A DNA stretch of 55,835 nucleotides from Duganella sp. Root1480D1 (GTDB lineage: Bacteria; Pseudomonadota; Gammaproteobacteria; Burkholderiales; Burkholderiaceae_D). Location: positions 1 through 55,835 of the forward strand of contig NZ_LMFZ01000016.1 of assembly GCF_001427305.1 (NCBI RefSeq). Reading direction: 5' to 3'. The notes below the pieces were generated by a model, which did no database searches, was not told the origin of the DNA, and worked only from the letters and a program-made list of their open reading frames with translations. Positions 27,050-35,704 of the stretch are shown piece by piece; position 1 is the first letter of the stretch, and each line of letters starts with the position of its first letter. The position numbers and the translations under genes are program-made.

Positions 27050-27796
27050 ATGCACTACAACTGGAACTGGCGCATCTTCTGGGAGCTGTCCCCGGACGGT
27101 GTGCACAGTTATTGGGAGACGCTGTGGTCCGGCCTGGCCTGGACGCTGGCCACCTCGCTGGCCGGCTGGGTGATCGCGTTGGCGCTAGGCATAGCGGTCG
27201 GCACGCTGCGCACGGCCCCCAGTCGCTGGCTGCGCTGCTGCGCCATCTGCTGGGTGGAAGTGTTCCGCAATATCCCGTTGCTGGTGCAGATGTTCCTGTG
27301 GTTCTTCGTGCTGCCCGAGCTATTGCCGCGCGCGGCAGGCGACTGGCTGAAGGCCCTGCCCAACGCACCGTTTGTCACGGCCGTGCTGTGCCTGGGCTTC
27401 TTTACGTCCGCCCGCGTGGCAGTGCAGGTGGCGGCCGGCATCAACGCGCTCGCCGGCGGCCAGCGCCTGGCTGCGCTGGCGCTGGGACTGTCGCGCGTGC
27501 AGGCTTACCAATATGTGCTGCTGCCGCTTGGCTTGCGCATCGTGCTGCCGCCGTTGGCCAGCGAGTTCCTCAACATCATCAAGAACAGTTCGGTGGCGCT
27601 GACCATCGGCTTGATGGAGCTGACCGCCAGCGCGCGCTCGATGCAGGAATTTACTTTCCAGTTTTTTGAGGCATTTGCCGCCGCCACTGTGATCTACGTC
27701 ATCGCCAACATCATTGTCGTTGCCGGCATGACCTTGCTTGAGCGGCACCTCGCGCTGCCCGGAACCTTGGGCGGCGAAGCGCGGAGGGCAGCGTGA
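27050..27796 (+). CDS. gltJ: Glutamate/aspartate-type ABC importer, permease 1
   Basis: The 248-residue inner-membrane permease has the HisM/GlnP-type EAA loop (GQRLAALALGLSRVQAYQYVLLPLGLR), which couples to the ATPase. The N-terminal MHYNWNWRIFWELSPDG is typical of GltJ. The ATG begins one base after the binding-protein stop, and the gene overlaps the next permease, so the operon is tightly coupled. Confidence 0.92.
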   Translation: MHYNWNWRIFWELSPDGVHSYWETLWSGLAWTLATSLAGWVIALALGIAVGTLRTAPSRWLRCCAICWVEVFRNIPLLVQMFLWFFVLPELLPRAAGDWLKALPNAPFVTAVLCLGFFTSARVAVQVAAGINALAGGQRLAALALGLSRVQAYQYVLLPLGLRIVLPPLASEFLNIIKNSSVALTIGLMELTASARSMQEFTFQFFEAFAAATVIYVIANIIVVAGMTLLERHLALPGTLGGEARRAA

Positions 27797-28488
27797 TGTT
27801 CGCGAACTTTGATTTCAGCGTGATTGCCGGTTCGTGGGTCTACCTGTTCAGGGTGGGCATGGTGTTCACGCTCAAGCTGACCGTGCTGGCCATGCTGGGC
27901 GGCGTGGCGCTGGGAACCTTGCTGGCGATGGCGCGCCTGTCGTCGCTGCGCGTGCTGTCGCTGGCCGCCGCAGTCTATGTAAACCTGGTGCGTGCCGTGC
28001 CGCTGGTGCTGGTGATCTTCTGGTTCTATTTCCTGGTGCCCTACATCGCTGCGTGGATGATCGGCGCTTCGGAGCCAGTTAAAGTCGGCACCTTCCTGTC
28101 AGCGCTGGTCACCTTCACCCTGTTCCAGGCCGCCTACTACTGCGAGATCATGCGCGGCGGCATACAGGCCATCCCGAAAGGGCAATTTCAGGCAGCGCAG
28201 GCGCTGGGCATGAATTACTGGCAAACCATGTCGCAGATCGTGCTGCCGCAGGCTTTCCGCAATATGCTTCCGGTACTGCTGACGCAGACGATCGTGCTGT
28301 TCCAGGACGTATCGCTGGTGTATGTGCTATCCGTCCCCGACTTCGTTGGCGCTGCCAGCAAGATCGCCCAGCGCGATGGGCGGCTGGTCGAAATGTACGT
28401 CTTCGTGGCCGTGGTCTACTTCATCCTGTGCACGTTGATGTCGTGGCTGGTGCGCCGCATGCAGCGGCGCATCGCGATCATTTACTGA
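27796..28488 (+). CDS. gltK: Glutamate/aspartate-type ABC importer, permease 2
   Basis: This 230-residue second permease pairs with the preceding one and has the EAA loop IPKGQFQAAQALGMNYWQTMSQIVLPQA. ATG 27796 is chosen because GGAGG lies eight bases upstream; GTG 27793 is the alternative. The start overlaps the upstream TGA. It ends the operon; no clear terminator was seen in the 93 bp before the next gene. Confidence 0.92.
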   Translation: MFANFDFSVIAGSWVYLFRVGMVFTLKLTVLAMLGGVALGTLLAMARLSSLRVLSLAAAVYVNLVRAVPLVLVIFWFYFLVPYIAAWMIGASEPVKVGTFLSALVTFTLFQAAYYCEIMRGGIQAIPKGQFQAAQALGMNYWQTMSQIVLPQAFRNMLPVLLTQTIVLFQDVSLVYVLSVPDFVGAASKIAQRDGRLVEMYVFVAVVYFILCTLMSWLVRRMQRRIAIIY

Positions 28489-28581
28489 CTCATCGAAAGT
28501 TTGCGCTCCTCCGGGCTTTCATATGTTTCGGGTTGTATCGCAGCCTGGTGCGCGGCATGTCGCGTGTGTACCATGTGGTGC

Positions 28582-30036
28582 ATGAAGATGACTAAACTTT
28601 CGGTTGGCGCCTTGCTTGTGCTGGGGGCATTCGGTAGCGCGCACGCTGCGGGACGCGTGGTTGCAGACGTGGCATTGACCCAGGCGACGATTGTCGACGT
28701 GGCTTCCGGCCGCCTGGTGCAAGGCAAGGCCGTGCTGCTGAAGGGTGGCGACATCATCGCCGTTGTCGACAACGCAAGGCTAAGGGACTATTCACCCAGG
28801 CGAACCGTCAAGCTGACGGGCAAATACCTGATGCCGGGCCTGTGGGACACGCATGTGCACTTTGGCGGCGGGCCGGCCCTGATCGAAGAGAACAAGCAGC
28901 TGCTGAACCTCTACCTCGCGCACGGCATCACTACCGTGCGCGATTGTGCCGGCGACCTCTCCGACACCGTGCTCGATTGGCGCGACCTGATCAACCAGGG
29001 CAAGCTGCTTGGCCCGACCATCCTGGCATCTGGCCCGAAACTGGAGGGCTACAAGCCGCTGTGGAAAGGCACCATCGAAGTCGGCACGCCGGAAGAAGTC
29101 AGCAAGGCGCTGGACTACCTGCAGTCGCGCAGCGTGGACTTCGTGAAGATCACCGAAAACACCATGAAGCCGGAGATTTTCCTGGAAGCGGTACGCCAGG
29201 CCAAGGCACGCGGCATGCAGACCTCGGGCCACCTGCCGGTACAGCTCACGCTGGACCAGGCGATGCGGGCCGGCTTGGGCAGCATTGAGCACCAGGCCTA
29301 TGCCCTGCGCGGCTCAACCCCGCGTGAAGCGGAACTGACCGCACAGGTCGCGGAAGGCAGGATCACCGGCCGGGAAGCGATGCGCGCCAGCCTGGAAAGC
29401 TTCGATGAAGCGACCGCGCGCGCCACCTTCCGCCGCATGGCCGCAGCGGGCATGTCGATCACCCCGACCCTGGTGGGCTCGCAAGTCACCGCTTACCTGG
29501 ACCAGGATGAACACGCCAACGACCCGTACCTGAAATACATCGGCAAGGGCCTGCGCAAAACCTACGAATGGCGCGTGCAGCGCGCCGCCAAGGATGATGC
29601 GGCCGCCATCGCCTACCGCCACGCGTCTTACGAGAAAGCGGCGTCGCTGTTGCCGCTGCTGCAGCAGGAAGGCGTCAACATCATCGCCGGAACCGATGCG
29701 GGTTTCCTGAATTCCTTCGACTATCCGGGCCAGGGCTTGCATGACGAACTGGGCATCTTCGTCAAATACGGCCTGACGCCGCAGCAGGCGCTGCAAGCGT
29801 CGGTGATCAATGGCCCGCGCTTCCTCGGCAAGCAGGAGCGCTACGGCGCCGTCGCCCAGGGCAAGGCAGCCGACCTGCTGGTGCTGGACGCCAATCCGCT
29901 GCAGGACATCGCCAACACCCGCAAGGTGCGCATGGTGATCAGCCACGGCAAGATCTACGACCGCAACCAACTGGACACGATGCTGGAATCGGCCCGCCGC
30001 TACGCGGAGGAGCATCCCGCTCCGCCCGCCGGCTAA
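28582..30036 (+). CDS. Secreted metal-dependent amidohydrolase (imidazolonepropionase-like)
   Basis: The 484-residue protein has a signal peptide (MKMTKLSVGALLVLGAFGSAHAA). The amidohydrolase core has DTHVHFGG (first metal pair), VDFVKITEN with the bridging lysine, SGHLPV, GSIEHQAY and AGTDAGF with the catalytic Asp. Members of this periplasmic group include prolidase-like and Xaa-Arg dipeptidase-type enzymes; the substrate cannot be assigned. The start is uncertain: ATG 28573, 28582 and 28588 are all possible, and none has a clear ribosome binding site. The stop overlaps that of the convergent VOC gene (CTAA). Confidence 0.88.
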   Translation: MKMTKLSVGALLVLGAFGSAHAAGRVVADVALTQATIVDVASGRLVQGKAVLLKGGDIIAVVDNARLRDYSPRRTVKLTGKYLMPGLWDTHVHFGGGPALIEENKQLLNLYLAHGITTVRDCAGDLSDTVLDWRDLINQGKLLGPTILASGPKLEGYKPLWKGTIEVGTPEEVSKALDYLQSRSVDFVKITENTMKPEIFLEAVRQAKARGMQTSGHLPVQLTLDQAMRAGLGSIEHQAYALRGSTPREAELTAQVAEGRITGREAMRASLESFDEATARATFRRMAAAGMSITPTLVGSQVTAYLDQDEHANDPYLKYIGKGLRKTYEWRVQRAAKDDAAAIAYRHASYEKAASLLPLLQQEGVNIIAGTDAGFLNSFDYPGQGLHDELGIFVKYGLTPQQALQASVINGPRFLGKQERYGAVAQGKAADLLVLDANPLQDIANTRKVRMVISHGKIYDRNQLDTMLESARRYAEEHPAPPAG

Positions 30037-30518
30037 GCAGGGCCGCGCCGCGCTTTCTCGATCTTCGCGATGTCGATTTTTTTCATGTCCATCATCGCAT
30101 CGAAAGCCCGCTTGGCTGCCTTGGGATCGGGATCGGAAATTGCCTCCATCAGCACGCGCGGCGTGATTTGCCATGACAGGCCCCAGCGGTCCTTGCACCA
30201 GCCGCATTCGCTTTCCTGTCCGCCGTTGCTGACAATGGCGTTCCAAAGGCGGTCGGTTTCCGTCTGGTCGTCGGTCGCGATCTGGAATGAGAACGCCTCG
30301 CTGTGCTTGAAAAGGGGGCCGCCGTTCAGGCCAATGCATGGGATGCCGGCGACCGTGAACTCAACCACGAGGACGTCGCCCTGCTTGCCGTCCGGGTAAT
30401 CGCCCGGCGCCCGGTTGATTGCACCGACGGCGCTATCGGGGAAGGTTTTTGCGTAGAAGGTGGCGGCATCCAGTGCGTCGCCGTCGTACCAAAGGCAGAC
30501 TGTGTTCTTGCTAGCCAT
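30033..30518 (-). CDS. VOC superfamily protein (PhnB / 3-demethylubiquinone methyltransferase-like)
   Basis: The 161-residue protein is of the PF06983 type: CLWYDGDALDAATFYAKTFPDS at the start, GGPLFKHSEAFSFQI, and CGWCKDRWGLSWQITPRVLMEA at the end. Despite the family name these are glyoxalase-fold proteins without a proven methyltransferase role. The ATG at 30518 has GGAGG six bases upstream and is preferred to the ATG at 30533. Monocistronic. Confidence 0.9.
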   Translation of the reverse strand: MASKNTVCLWYDGDALDAATFYAKTFPDSAVGAINRAPGDYPDGKQGDVLVVEFTVAGIPCIGLNGGPLFKHSEAFSFQIATDDQTETDRLWNAIVSNGGQESECGWCKDRWGLSWQITPRVLMEAISDPDPKAAKRAFDAMMDMKKIDIAKIEKARRGPA

Positions 30519-30631
30519 CGCTTGCCTCCTCAAAGGATTGCGGGGGGAAGCGCCAATATCGCATATTCTCGCGGCCCATGCGGTACAGCAGGTAAAATGT
30601 CGGGATTCGTTTTAAATGAAAGCCTGCAGCC

Positions 30632-31681
30632 ATGAGTGACTTCGAGATCCCGCACAGCATCACTATCACCCGCCCGGACGACTGGCACCTTCACCTGCGT
30701 GACGGCGCCACCATGGCCAGCGTCCTGCCGGACACCGCGCGCCAGTTCGGCCGTGCGATCGTGATGCCAAATTTGAAACCTCCTGTCACCACCGTGGCGC
30801 AGGCCGCCGCCTACCGCGACCGCATCCTGGCCGCTCTGCCGCAAGGCCTGGATTTCGAGCCGCTGATGACGCTCTACCTGACCGACAACACTTCGCCGGA
30901 CGAGATCATCCGCGCCGCCGACAGTGGTTTCGTGCATGCAGTCAAGCTGTACCCGGCTGGCGCCACCACCAACTCCGACGCCGGCGTGACCGACCTCGCC
31001 AAGTGCTACAAGGTGCTGGAAACCATGCAGGAAGTTGGCATGCCCTTCCTGGTGCACGGTGAAGTGACCGACCAGGACATCGACCTGTTCGACCGCGAAG
31101 CCGTGTTCATCGAACGCGTCATGCGCCCGCTGCGCAAGGACCTGCCGGCACTGAACATCGTGTTCGAGCACATCACCACCAAGGATGCCGCGCAATACGT
31201 GGCGGAAGCGGAAGGCCCGATCGCAGCCACCATCACCGCCCACCACCTGCTGTACAACCGCAACGAGATCTTCAAGGGCGGCATTCGCCCGCATTACTAC
31301 TGCCTGCCGGTGCTGAAGCGCGAGGAGCACCGCCTGGCGCTGGTGACCGCGGCCACCAGCGGCGACGAGCGTTTCTTCCTCGGCACCGACTCCGCGCCGC
31401 ACGCGCAGGGCGCCAAGGAAGCCGCTTGCGGCTGCGCCGGTTGCTACACCGCGCTGCACGCCATGGAGCTGTACACCGAGGTCTTCGCCCGTGCCGGCGC
31501 ACTGGACAAGCTGGAAGCCTTCGCTTCCCTGAACGGCCCGGCCTTCTACGGCCTGGAGCCGAACAATGGCACCATCACGCTGAAGCGCGAGCAGTGGACG
31601 CTGCCGGCCGACCTGCCATTCGGCGATTCCAGGCTGATCCCGCTGAACGCCGGCGAAACGATCAACTGGAAAATGGCCTAA
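30632..31681 (+). CDS. pyrC: Dihydroorotase, homodimeric class II
   Basis: This 349-residue enzyme, close to the E. coli PyrC length of 348, converts carbamoyl aspartate to dihydroorotate in pyrimidine synthesis. Visible are the zinc site [10 protein letters not shown], the carbamylated lysine in [15 protein letters not shown], the VHGEVTD and FEHITT His ligands, and GTDSAPH with the catalytic Asp. A TAAAAT box at 30593 could be its -10 element, though no matching -35 was found. DUF3025 follows directly. Confidence 0.96.
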   Translation: MSDFEIPHSITITRPDDWHLHLRDGATMASVLPDTARQFGRAIVMPNLKPPVTTVAQAAAYRDRILAALPQGLDFEPLMTLYLTDNTSPDEIIRAADSGFVHAVKLYPAGATTNSDAGVTDLAKCYKVLETMQEVGMPFLVHGEVTDQDIDLFDREAVFIERVMRPLRKDLPALNIVFEHITTKDAAQYVAEAEGPIAATITAHHLLYNRNEIFKGGIRPHYYCLPVLKREEHRLALVTAATSGDERFFLGTDSAPHAQGAKEAACGCAGCYTALHAMELYTEVFARAGALDKLEAFASLNGPAFYGLEPNNGTITLKREQWTLPADLPFGDSRLIPLNAGETINWKMA

Positions 31682-31689
31682 AGCTCCAA

Positions 31690-32484
31690 GTGTTCCAGGA
31701 AATCGACTGGTCGCGCGCCTGGTATGCCTCGGTGCGCGATGCAGCTTCCCGCATCGACCTCTCCCAGCCCAGCGTGGTACGGCCGTTCTGCGAGCAGGCT
31801 GACGCGCTGGCGCTGGTCAACCACGCAGGCCAGCCGCTGCGCTTCGTGCCGCAAGCCGCGCTGCCCGAAGGCACGGCCTACGAAGAATTCATCGGCGCCA
31901 CCGGCCAGGTGCCTACCCGCGACAACCTGCACGATTTCTTCAACGGCCTGGTGTGGCTGACTTTCCCGCTCATCAAACGCCAGCTCAACGCCTTGCAGGC
32001 GGCGCAGATCGCGCTCGATGGCGTGGGCAAATCGCGCGGTCCCGCGCGCGATGCTGCTACTATTTACGACGAAAACTCGGCGCTGCTGGTGGTGCGCGAC
32101 GACGCCGAAGGCGCAGCCCTGGTGGACGCCTTGCGTAACCACCGCTGGCGCGAAGCCTTCGTGCAGTGCGCCCCCATGTTCGGCCGCGACGCCGAAGTCT
32201 GGCTGTTCGGCCACGCGCTGATGGAAAAGCTGGTGGCGCCTTATAAAGCCATCACCGCCCACACCCGCGTGGTGCGGGCGGGAGACGATTACTGGGCGCA
32301 GGACGATGCCGGCCGCCGCGCATGGCTGGATAGTGCGGAAGCGGCGCGCCTGGCCGGCGAAGGTTTGGCCAAGGGCGGCTTCACGCCGGTGCCGGTGCTG
32401 GGCATTCCCGGCTGGTGGCCGCAGCAGGATGACGCTTTTTACGCAGACGACACGGTATTCCGCCCAAAGCGGAAGCCCGCTTGA
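31690..32484 (+). CDS. DUF3025 family protein
   Basis: The 264-residue protein of unknown function matches DUF3025: an N-terminal FQEIDWSRAWYASVRDA, a middle LHDFFNGLVWLTFPLIKRQLNALQ and a C-terminal LGIPGWWPQQDDAFYADDTVFRP. GTG 31690 is proposed as start, 8 bases after the pyrC stop, because the family begins right at this point and no in-frame ATG exists there; the ribosome binding site is poor, so coupling to pyrC translation is likely. Probable cytosolic protein in an operon with pyrC. Confidence 0.82.
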   Translation: MFQEIDWSRAWYASVRDAASRIDLSQPSVVRPFCEQADALALVNHAGQPLRFVPQAALPEGTAYEEFIGATGQVPTRDNLHDFFNGLVWLTFPLIKRQLNALQAAQIALDGVGKSRGPARDAATIYDENSALLVVRDDAEGAALVDALRNHRWREAFVQCAPMFGRDAEVWLFGHALMEKLVAPYKAITAHTRVVRAGDDYWAQDDAGRRAWLDSAEAARLAGEGLAKGGFTPVPVLGIPGWWPQQDDAFYADDTVFRPKRKPA

Positions 32485-32497
32485 AAAGGAGCTTTGA

Positions 32498-33481
32498 ATG
32501 GACAAGATTATTCGCTGGGGCATCCTCGGCACCGGCAAGATCGCCAAGGCCTTCGCCACAGCGCTGCGCGAGGTGCCTGACGTCGAACTGGCGGCCGTTG
32601 CATCGCGCAGCTTAGATAGCGCTACCGAGTTCGCCAGGGAGTATGGCGCAAAGCGCGCCCATGGCGGCTACCAGGCGCTGGCCGATGACGGCGGCGTGGA
32701 TGTCATCTACATCGCCACCCCGCACGCCATGCACCACGAAAATGCCATCATGTGCCTGAAGGGCGGCAAGGCGCTGCTGGTTGAAAAGGCCTTTACCCTG
32801 AACCGCCGCGAAGCGCAGGAAATCGCCGACCTGGCGCGCGAGCGCAAGCTGTTCGTGATGGAGGCCATGTGGACCCGCTTCCAGCCAGCCATCCTGGAAG
32901 CCAAGCGCATGATCGACATGGGCGAGATCGGCAACGTGCGCAACCTGCAGGCGGACCTGGGTTTCGTGGCCAACGCCGGCCCGGAGCATCGCCTGTTCAA
33001 CCCCTCGCTGGGCGGCGGCGCTCTGCTGGACCTGGGCATTTATCCGCTGTCGATGGCAGCCTTCTTCCTGGGGCCTGTCAAAGGTGTCCGCGGCTATGGC
33101 GAATTGACGCCGGCCGGCGTCGATGTGCAAGCCAATTTCACGCTGCATCATGAAGACGGGGCGCTGTCGGCATGTGGCTGCAGCCTGAATGCCCGCACCC
33201 CGGCCACGCTGAGCATTGGCGGCGACAAGGGATTCCTGCGCCTGCATGGACGTTTCCACCACGCGGAGCGTTTCACCGTCGTCCTGAACGATGGCAGTGA
33301 ACGCGAATTCCACTTCCCGCGCATCGGCAACGGCTATGCGCATGAGGCGATCGAAGTAGGACGCTGCCTGCGCGAAGGCCTGCTCGAAAGCCCGCAGATG
33401 CCGCTCGATGAAACCGTGGCGCTGATGGGCGTGCTGGATGAGTTGCGGGCCCAGCTTGGCGTGCGTTACAGCGTCGACTGA
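32498..33481 (+). CDS. Gfo/Idh/MocA-family oxidoreductase
   Basis: The 327-residue NAD(P)-dependent dehydrogenase has a Rossmann motif GILGTGKIAKAF at the start, LVEKAFTLN in place of the common EKP motif, and the substrate-side Gly-rich block SLGGGALLDLGIYPLSMA. It resembles the dihydrodiol / 1,5-anhydro-D-fructose dehydrogenase branch. AAGGAG lies six bases before the ATG. It begins 13 bases after the DUF3025 stop and may be read from the pyrC operon. Confidence 0.92.
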   Translation: MDKIIRWGILGTGKIAKAFATALREVPDVELAAVASRSLDSATEFAREYGAKRAHGGYQALADDGGVDVIYIATPHAMHHENAIMCLKGGKALLVEKAFTLNRREAQEIADLARERKLFVMEAMWTRFQPAILEAKRMIDMGEIGNVRNLQADLGFVANAGPEHRLFNPSLGGGALLDLGIYPLSMAAFFLGPVKGVRGYGELTPAGVDVQANFTLHHEDGALSACGCSLNARTPATLSIGGDKGFLRLHGRFHHAERFTVVLNDGSEREFHFPRIGNGYAHEAIEVGRCLREGLLESPQMPLDETVALMGVLDELRAQLGVRYSVD

Positions 33482-33590
33482 AGCGAGGATTGACGCGCGC
33501 GCGCCACACGACAACTCTTTACAAAAAAGTATTAGCCCTAAAATTGTCATAAAGTTATTATCGTATTTTTAACTTTGGATGGAGGGTGGT

Positions 33591-34085
33591 ATGCATCAAG
33601 CAATCCTGAAGCTGGCAGGCGGCGTGGCGCTGGCATTGGCATCCGGCGCCGCTTCGGCACAATGGGTTACTACTGATCTTCAAGTTACTGGGGTGATCCA
33701 GGAAGTACCCGGGCCGTCTGCCCGCTGCCCTTCCCAATTCGGCGGCACCATCACCGGCCAGGGCAGCAGCCCCTTGCTGGGCCGTGTCGTCTACGTCGGC
33801 AGCGACTGCATCACGCCGGACGGCAACATCTACAACTTCAGCCGCGGCCGCTTCATCCTCATGACCGTGTCCGGCGACCAGATTTACGCCAACTACAGCG
33901 GCCAGTTCGTGCCTACCGGCCAAGGTACCAATTACGTCTTCAATAGCGCCACTTTCCAGATCGTCGGCGGCACCGGCCAGTACATCTTTGCCAGCGGCGG
34001 CGGCCAGTTGCAGGGCGGCGAAGACATGGCGACCGGCGCCGGCAACATCATCATGACCGGCCGCATGAGCTACTGGAAGCGCTAA
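33591..34085 (+). CDS. Small secreted protein, beta-barrel-like, unknown function
   Basis: The 164-residue product has a signal peptide (MHQAILKLAGGVALALASGAASAQ). The mature part is Gly- and Thr-rich with alternating hydrophobic residues, two Cys (CPSQFGG and GSDCITPDG) and a C-terminal pattern F-x-I-V-G-G-T-G-Q-Y-I-F-A-S-G-G-G that recalls allene-oxide-cyclase/dirigent-like barrels. That resemblance is weak and no function is claimed. The ATG at 33591 has GGAGGG four bases upstream. The 109 bp before it is AT-rich and includes TTTACA and TAAAAT boxes with 15 bp spacing, so it probably has its own promoter. Confidence 0.8.
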   Translation: MHQAILKLAGGVALALASGAASAQWVTTDLQVTGVIQEVPGPSARCPSQFGGTITGQGSSPLLGRVVYVGSDCITPDGNIYNFSRGRFILMTVSGDQIYANYSGQFVPTGQGTNYVFNSATFQIVGGTGQYIFASGGGQLQGGEDMATGAGNIIMTGRMSYWKR

Positions 34086-34161
34086 AGCCGTTTCGGCGGT
34101 CGCCAGCAGGATTCGGCGGCATCCTTTACACTGGCTTTCTTTGCCAGCCAGGATGCCTGCC

Positions 34162-35388
34162 ATGCCAAGCAACGACCGCCACCTCAATCTCAAGACGATC
34201 CTGCTCGCGACCGGTGTCGTGCTGACGCTGGCGATGGGCGTGCGCCATGGTTTCGGCTTCTGGATGCAGCCGATTTCGCAGGCTAATGGCTGGAGCCGCG
34301 AAACCTATTCGCTGGCGCTGGCGCTGCAAAACCTGCTGTGGGGCGCTTTCGGCCCCTTCGCCGGCATGGTGGCGGACCGCTGGGGCACCCAGCGCGTGGT
34401 GATCGCCGGCGCTTTCTCCTATATGGCGGGCTTGTTGTGGATGGCCACGGTAACCCAGCCGACGCTGTTCATCATCGGCTCCGGCGTGTTCATTGGCCTC
34501 GGCCTGGCCTGTACCGCTTTCGGTGCGGTGAGCGGCATCATCGGCCGCGCGGCGCCGGTTGAAAAGCGCTCCTGGGCCTTCGGCGTGTCGGGCGCTGCCA
34601 GCTCTTTCGGCCAGTTCCTGATGATGCCGGTCGAGCAGCAATTGATTTCCACCATCGGCTGGCAGCACGCCTTCTATGCATTGGCGGGCGTGGTGTTCCT
34701 GCTGATGATCCCGATGACGAACTTCCTGCGCGAGCCGAGGCACGAAGTAGCGACCGGCGGCGCCCACCAGAGCGTGGGCGAGGCAATGCGCGAAGCCGTC
34801 GGCAACCGCTCCTTCCTGCTGTTGGTGGCGGGCTATTTCGTATGCGGCTTTCAGTTGGTGTTCGTCGGCGCTCACTTGCCGGCCTACCTGAAGGACAAGG
34901 GCATTGCCACGCCGGGCGTGGCGGTCATGGCGCTGGCGCTGATCGGGCTGTTCAACATCTTCGGCTCCTTTACTGCCGGCCAGTTGGGCGGCCGCATGCC
35001 GAAGCGCTACCTGCTTTCGTCGATCTACTTCGCGCGCTCGGTGGTGATCGGCCTGTTCCTGCTGGCGCCGCTGTCGCAGTGGTCGGTCTACCTGTTCGCA
35101 GCGGCCATCGGCTTCCTGTGGCTGGCCACGGTGCCGCTCACCAACGGCATCATCGCCGGCGTGTTCGGCTTGAAGCATATGTCGATGCTGGCCGGCGTGG
35201 TCTTCCTGTCGCACCAGGTGGGCAGCTTCATCGGGGTGTGGCTGGGCGGCTACCTGTTCGACAAGCTTGGCAGCTACGACGTGGTGTGGGGCATCACGCT
35301 CGGCCTCGGCATCTTCGCCGGCCTGGCCAACCTGCCGATCGACGAGCGCCCGCTGGCGCGCAGCGAGCCCGACCTGAAGGCAGCCTGA
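34162..35388 (+). CDS. MFS transporter (OxlT / monocarboxylate-like)
   Basis: The 408-residue protein has twelve predicted membrane helices. It carries the MFS motif in loop 2-3 (GMVADRWGTQRVVIAG) and a duplicated loop in the second half (GQLGGRMPKRYLLS). The N-terminal MGVRHGFGFWMQPIS is typical of the oxalate/monocarboxylate branch. ATG 34162 is chosen because AGGA lies about nine bases upstream. A 42-codon gene follows with only one base between stop and start. Confidence 0.92.
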   Translation: MPSNDRHLNLKTILLATGVVLTLAMGVRHGFGFWMQPISQANGWSRETYSLALALQNLLWGAFGPFAGMVADRWGTQRVVIAGAFSYMAGLLWMATVTQPTLFIIGSGVFIGLGLACTAFGAVSGIIGRAAPVEKRSWAFGVSGAASSFGQFLMMPVEQQLISTIGWQHAFYALAGVVFLLMIPMTNFLREPRHEVATGGAHQSVGEAMREAVGNRSFLLLVAGYFVCGFQLVFVGAHLPAYLKDKGIATPGVAVMALALIGLFNIFGSFTAGQLGGRMPKRYLLSSIYFARSVVIGLFLLAPLSQWSVYLFAAAIGFLWLATVPLTNGIIAGVFGLKHMSMLAGVVFLSHQVGSFIGVWLGGYLFDKLGSYDVVWGITLGLGIFAGLANLPIDERPLARSEPDLKAA

Positions 35389-35389
35389 C

Positions 35390-35518
35390 ATGAAACAGCG
35401 GCTGCTCCATCTCGGGCTCTGGGCTTTCGCCACCACCGTCCTGGCGCTGGCGTTCTTGGCCTACCTGCAGCCAGCCTTTATGCTCGATCTCGCCAACCGC
35501 ATCTATCTCTGTCTTTAA
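35390..35518 (+). CDS. 42-residue single-span membrane protein
   Basis: A short open frame begins at ATG 35390, one base after the MFS stop, and ends at TAA 35518. Its product has a positively charged start (MKQRLLHLG), one hydrophobic helix (LWAFATTVLALAFLAYL) and a tail ending ANRIYLCL. Close spacing, the charged-then-hydrophobic layout and GC-rich codon use right up to the AT-rich intergenic region suggest a real gene coupled to the transporter. Function unknown; it may assist the MFS protein. Confidence 0.6.
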   Translation: MKQRLLHLGLWAFATTVLALAFLAYLQPAFMLDLANRIYLCL

Positions 35519-35590
35519 GTGGAATTCGGGCAATTCATGTTAATTTTTTGAGAATTGCACAAAAGAGATGCAAAAATAAAATTATTTTCC

Positions 35591-35619
35591 TTGACGAAAT
35601 ATTACCAACTATCTACTAT
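35591..35619 (+). promoter_or_regulatory. Sigma-70 type promoter of the exoprotein locus
   Basis: TTGACG (35591-35596), a 17-bp spacer and TACTAT (35614-35619) form the best promoter match in the window. It sits in a 186-bp AT-rich block between the 42-residue gene and A1, in clear contrast to the GC-rich flanks. The downstream 18 kb of same-strand genes has no other promoter as good. Confidence 0.65.
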
Positions 35620-35625
35620 TTTGAA

Positions 35626-35644
35626 TTTTTGCAACTTTTTTGCG
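35626..35644 (+). repeat. Conserved leader element, copy 1
   Basis: This 19-base T-rich element (TTTTTGCAACTTTTTTGCG) recurs with one change at 39040-39058. Both copies lie 60-65 bases before the TTG start of an A-type gene. It may be part of a regulatory leader or just a relic of the duplication that made A2-B2. Confidence 0.7.
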
Positions 35645-35704
35645 TAATAGACACATCTATTGCGCATTGGGATGCTCGTTTCGGGCCGGAATTCGAGGTG
35701 TTGG

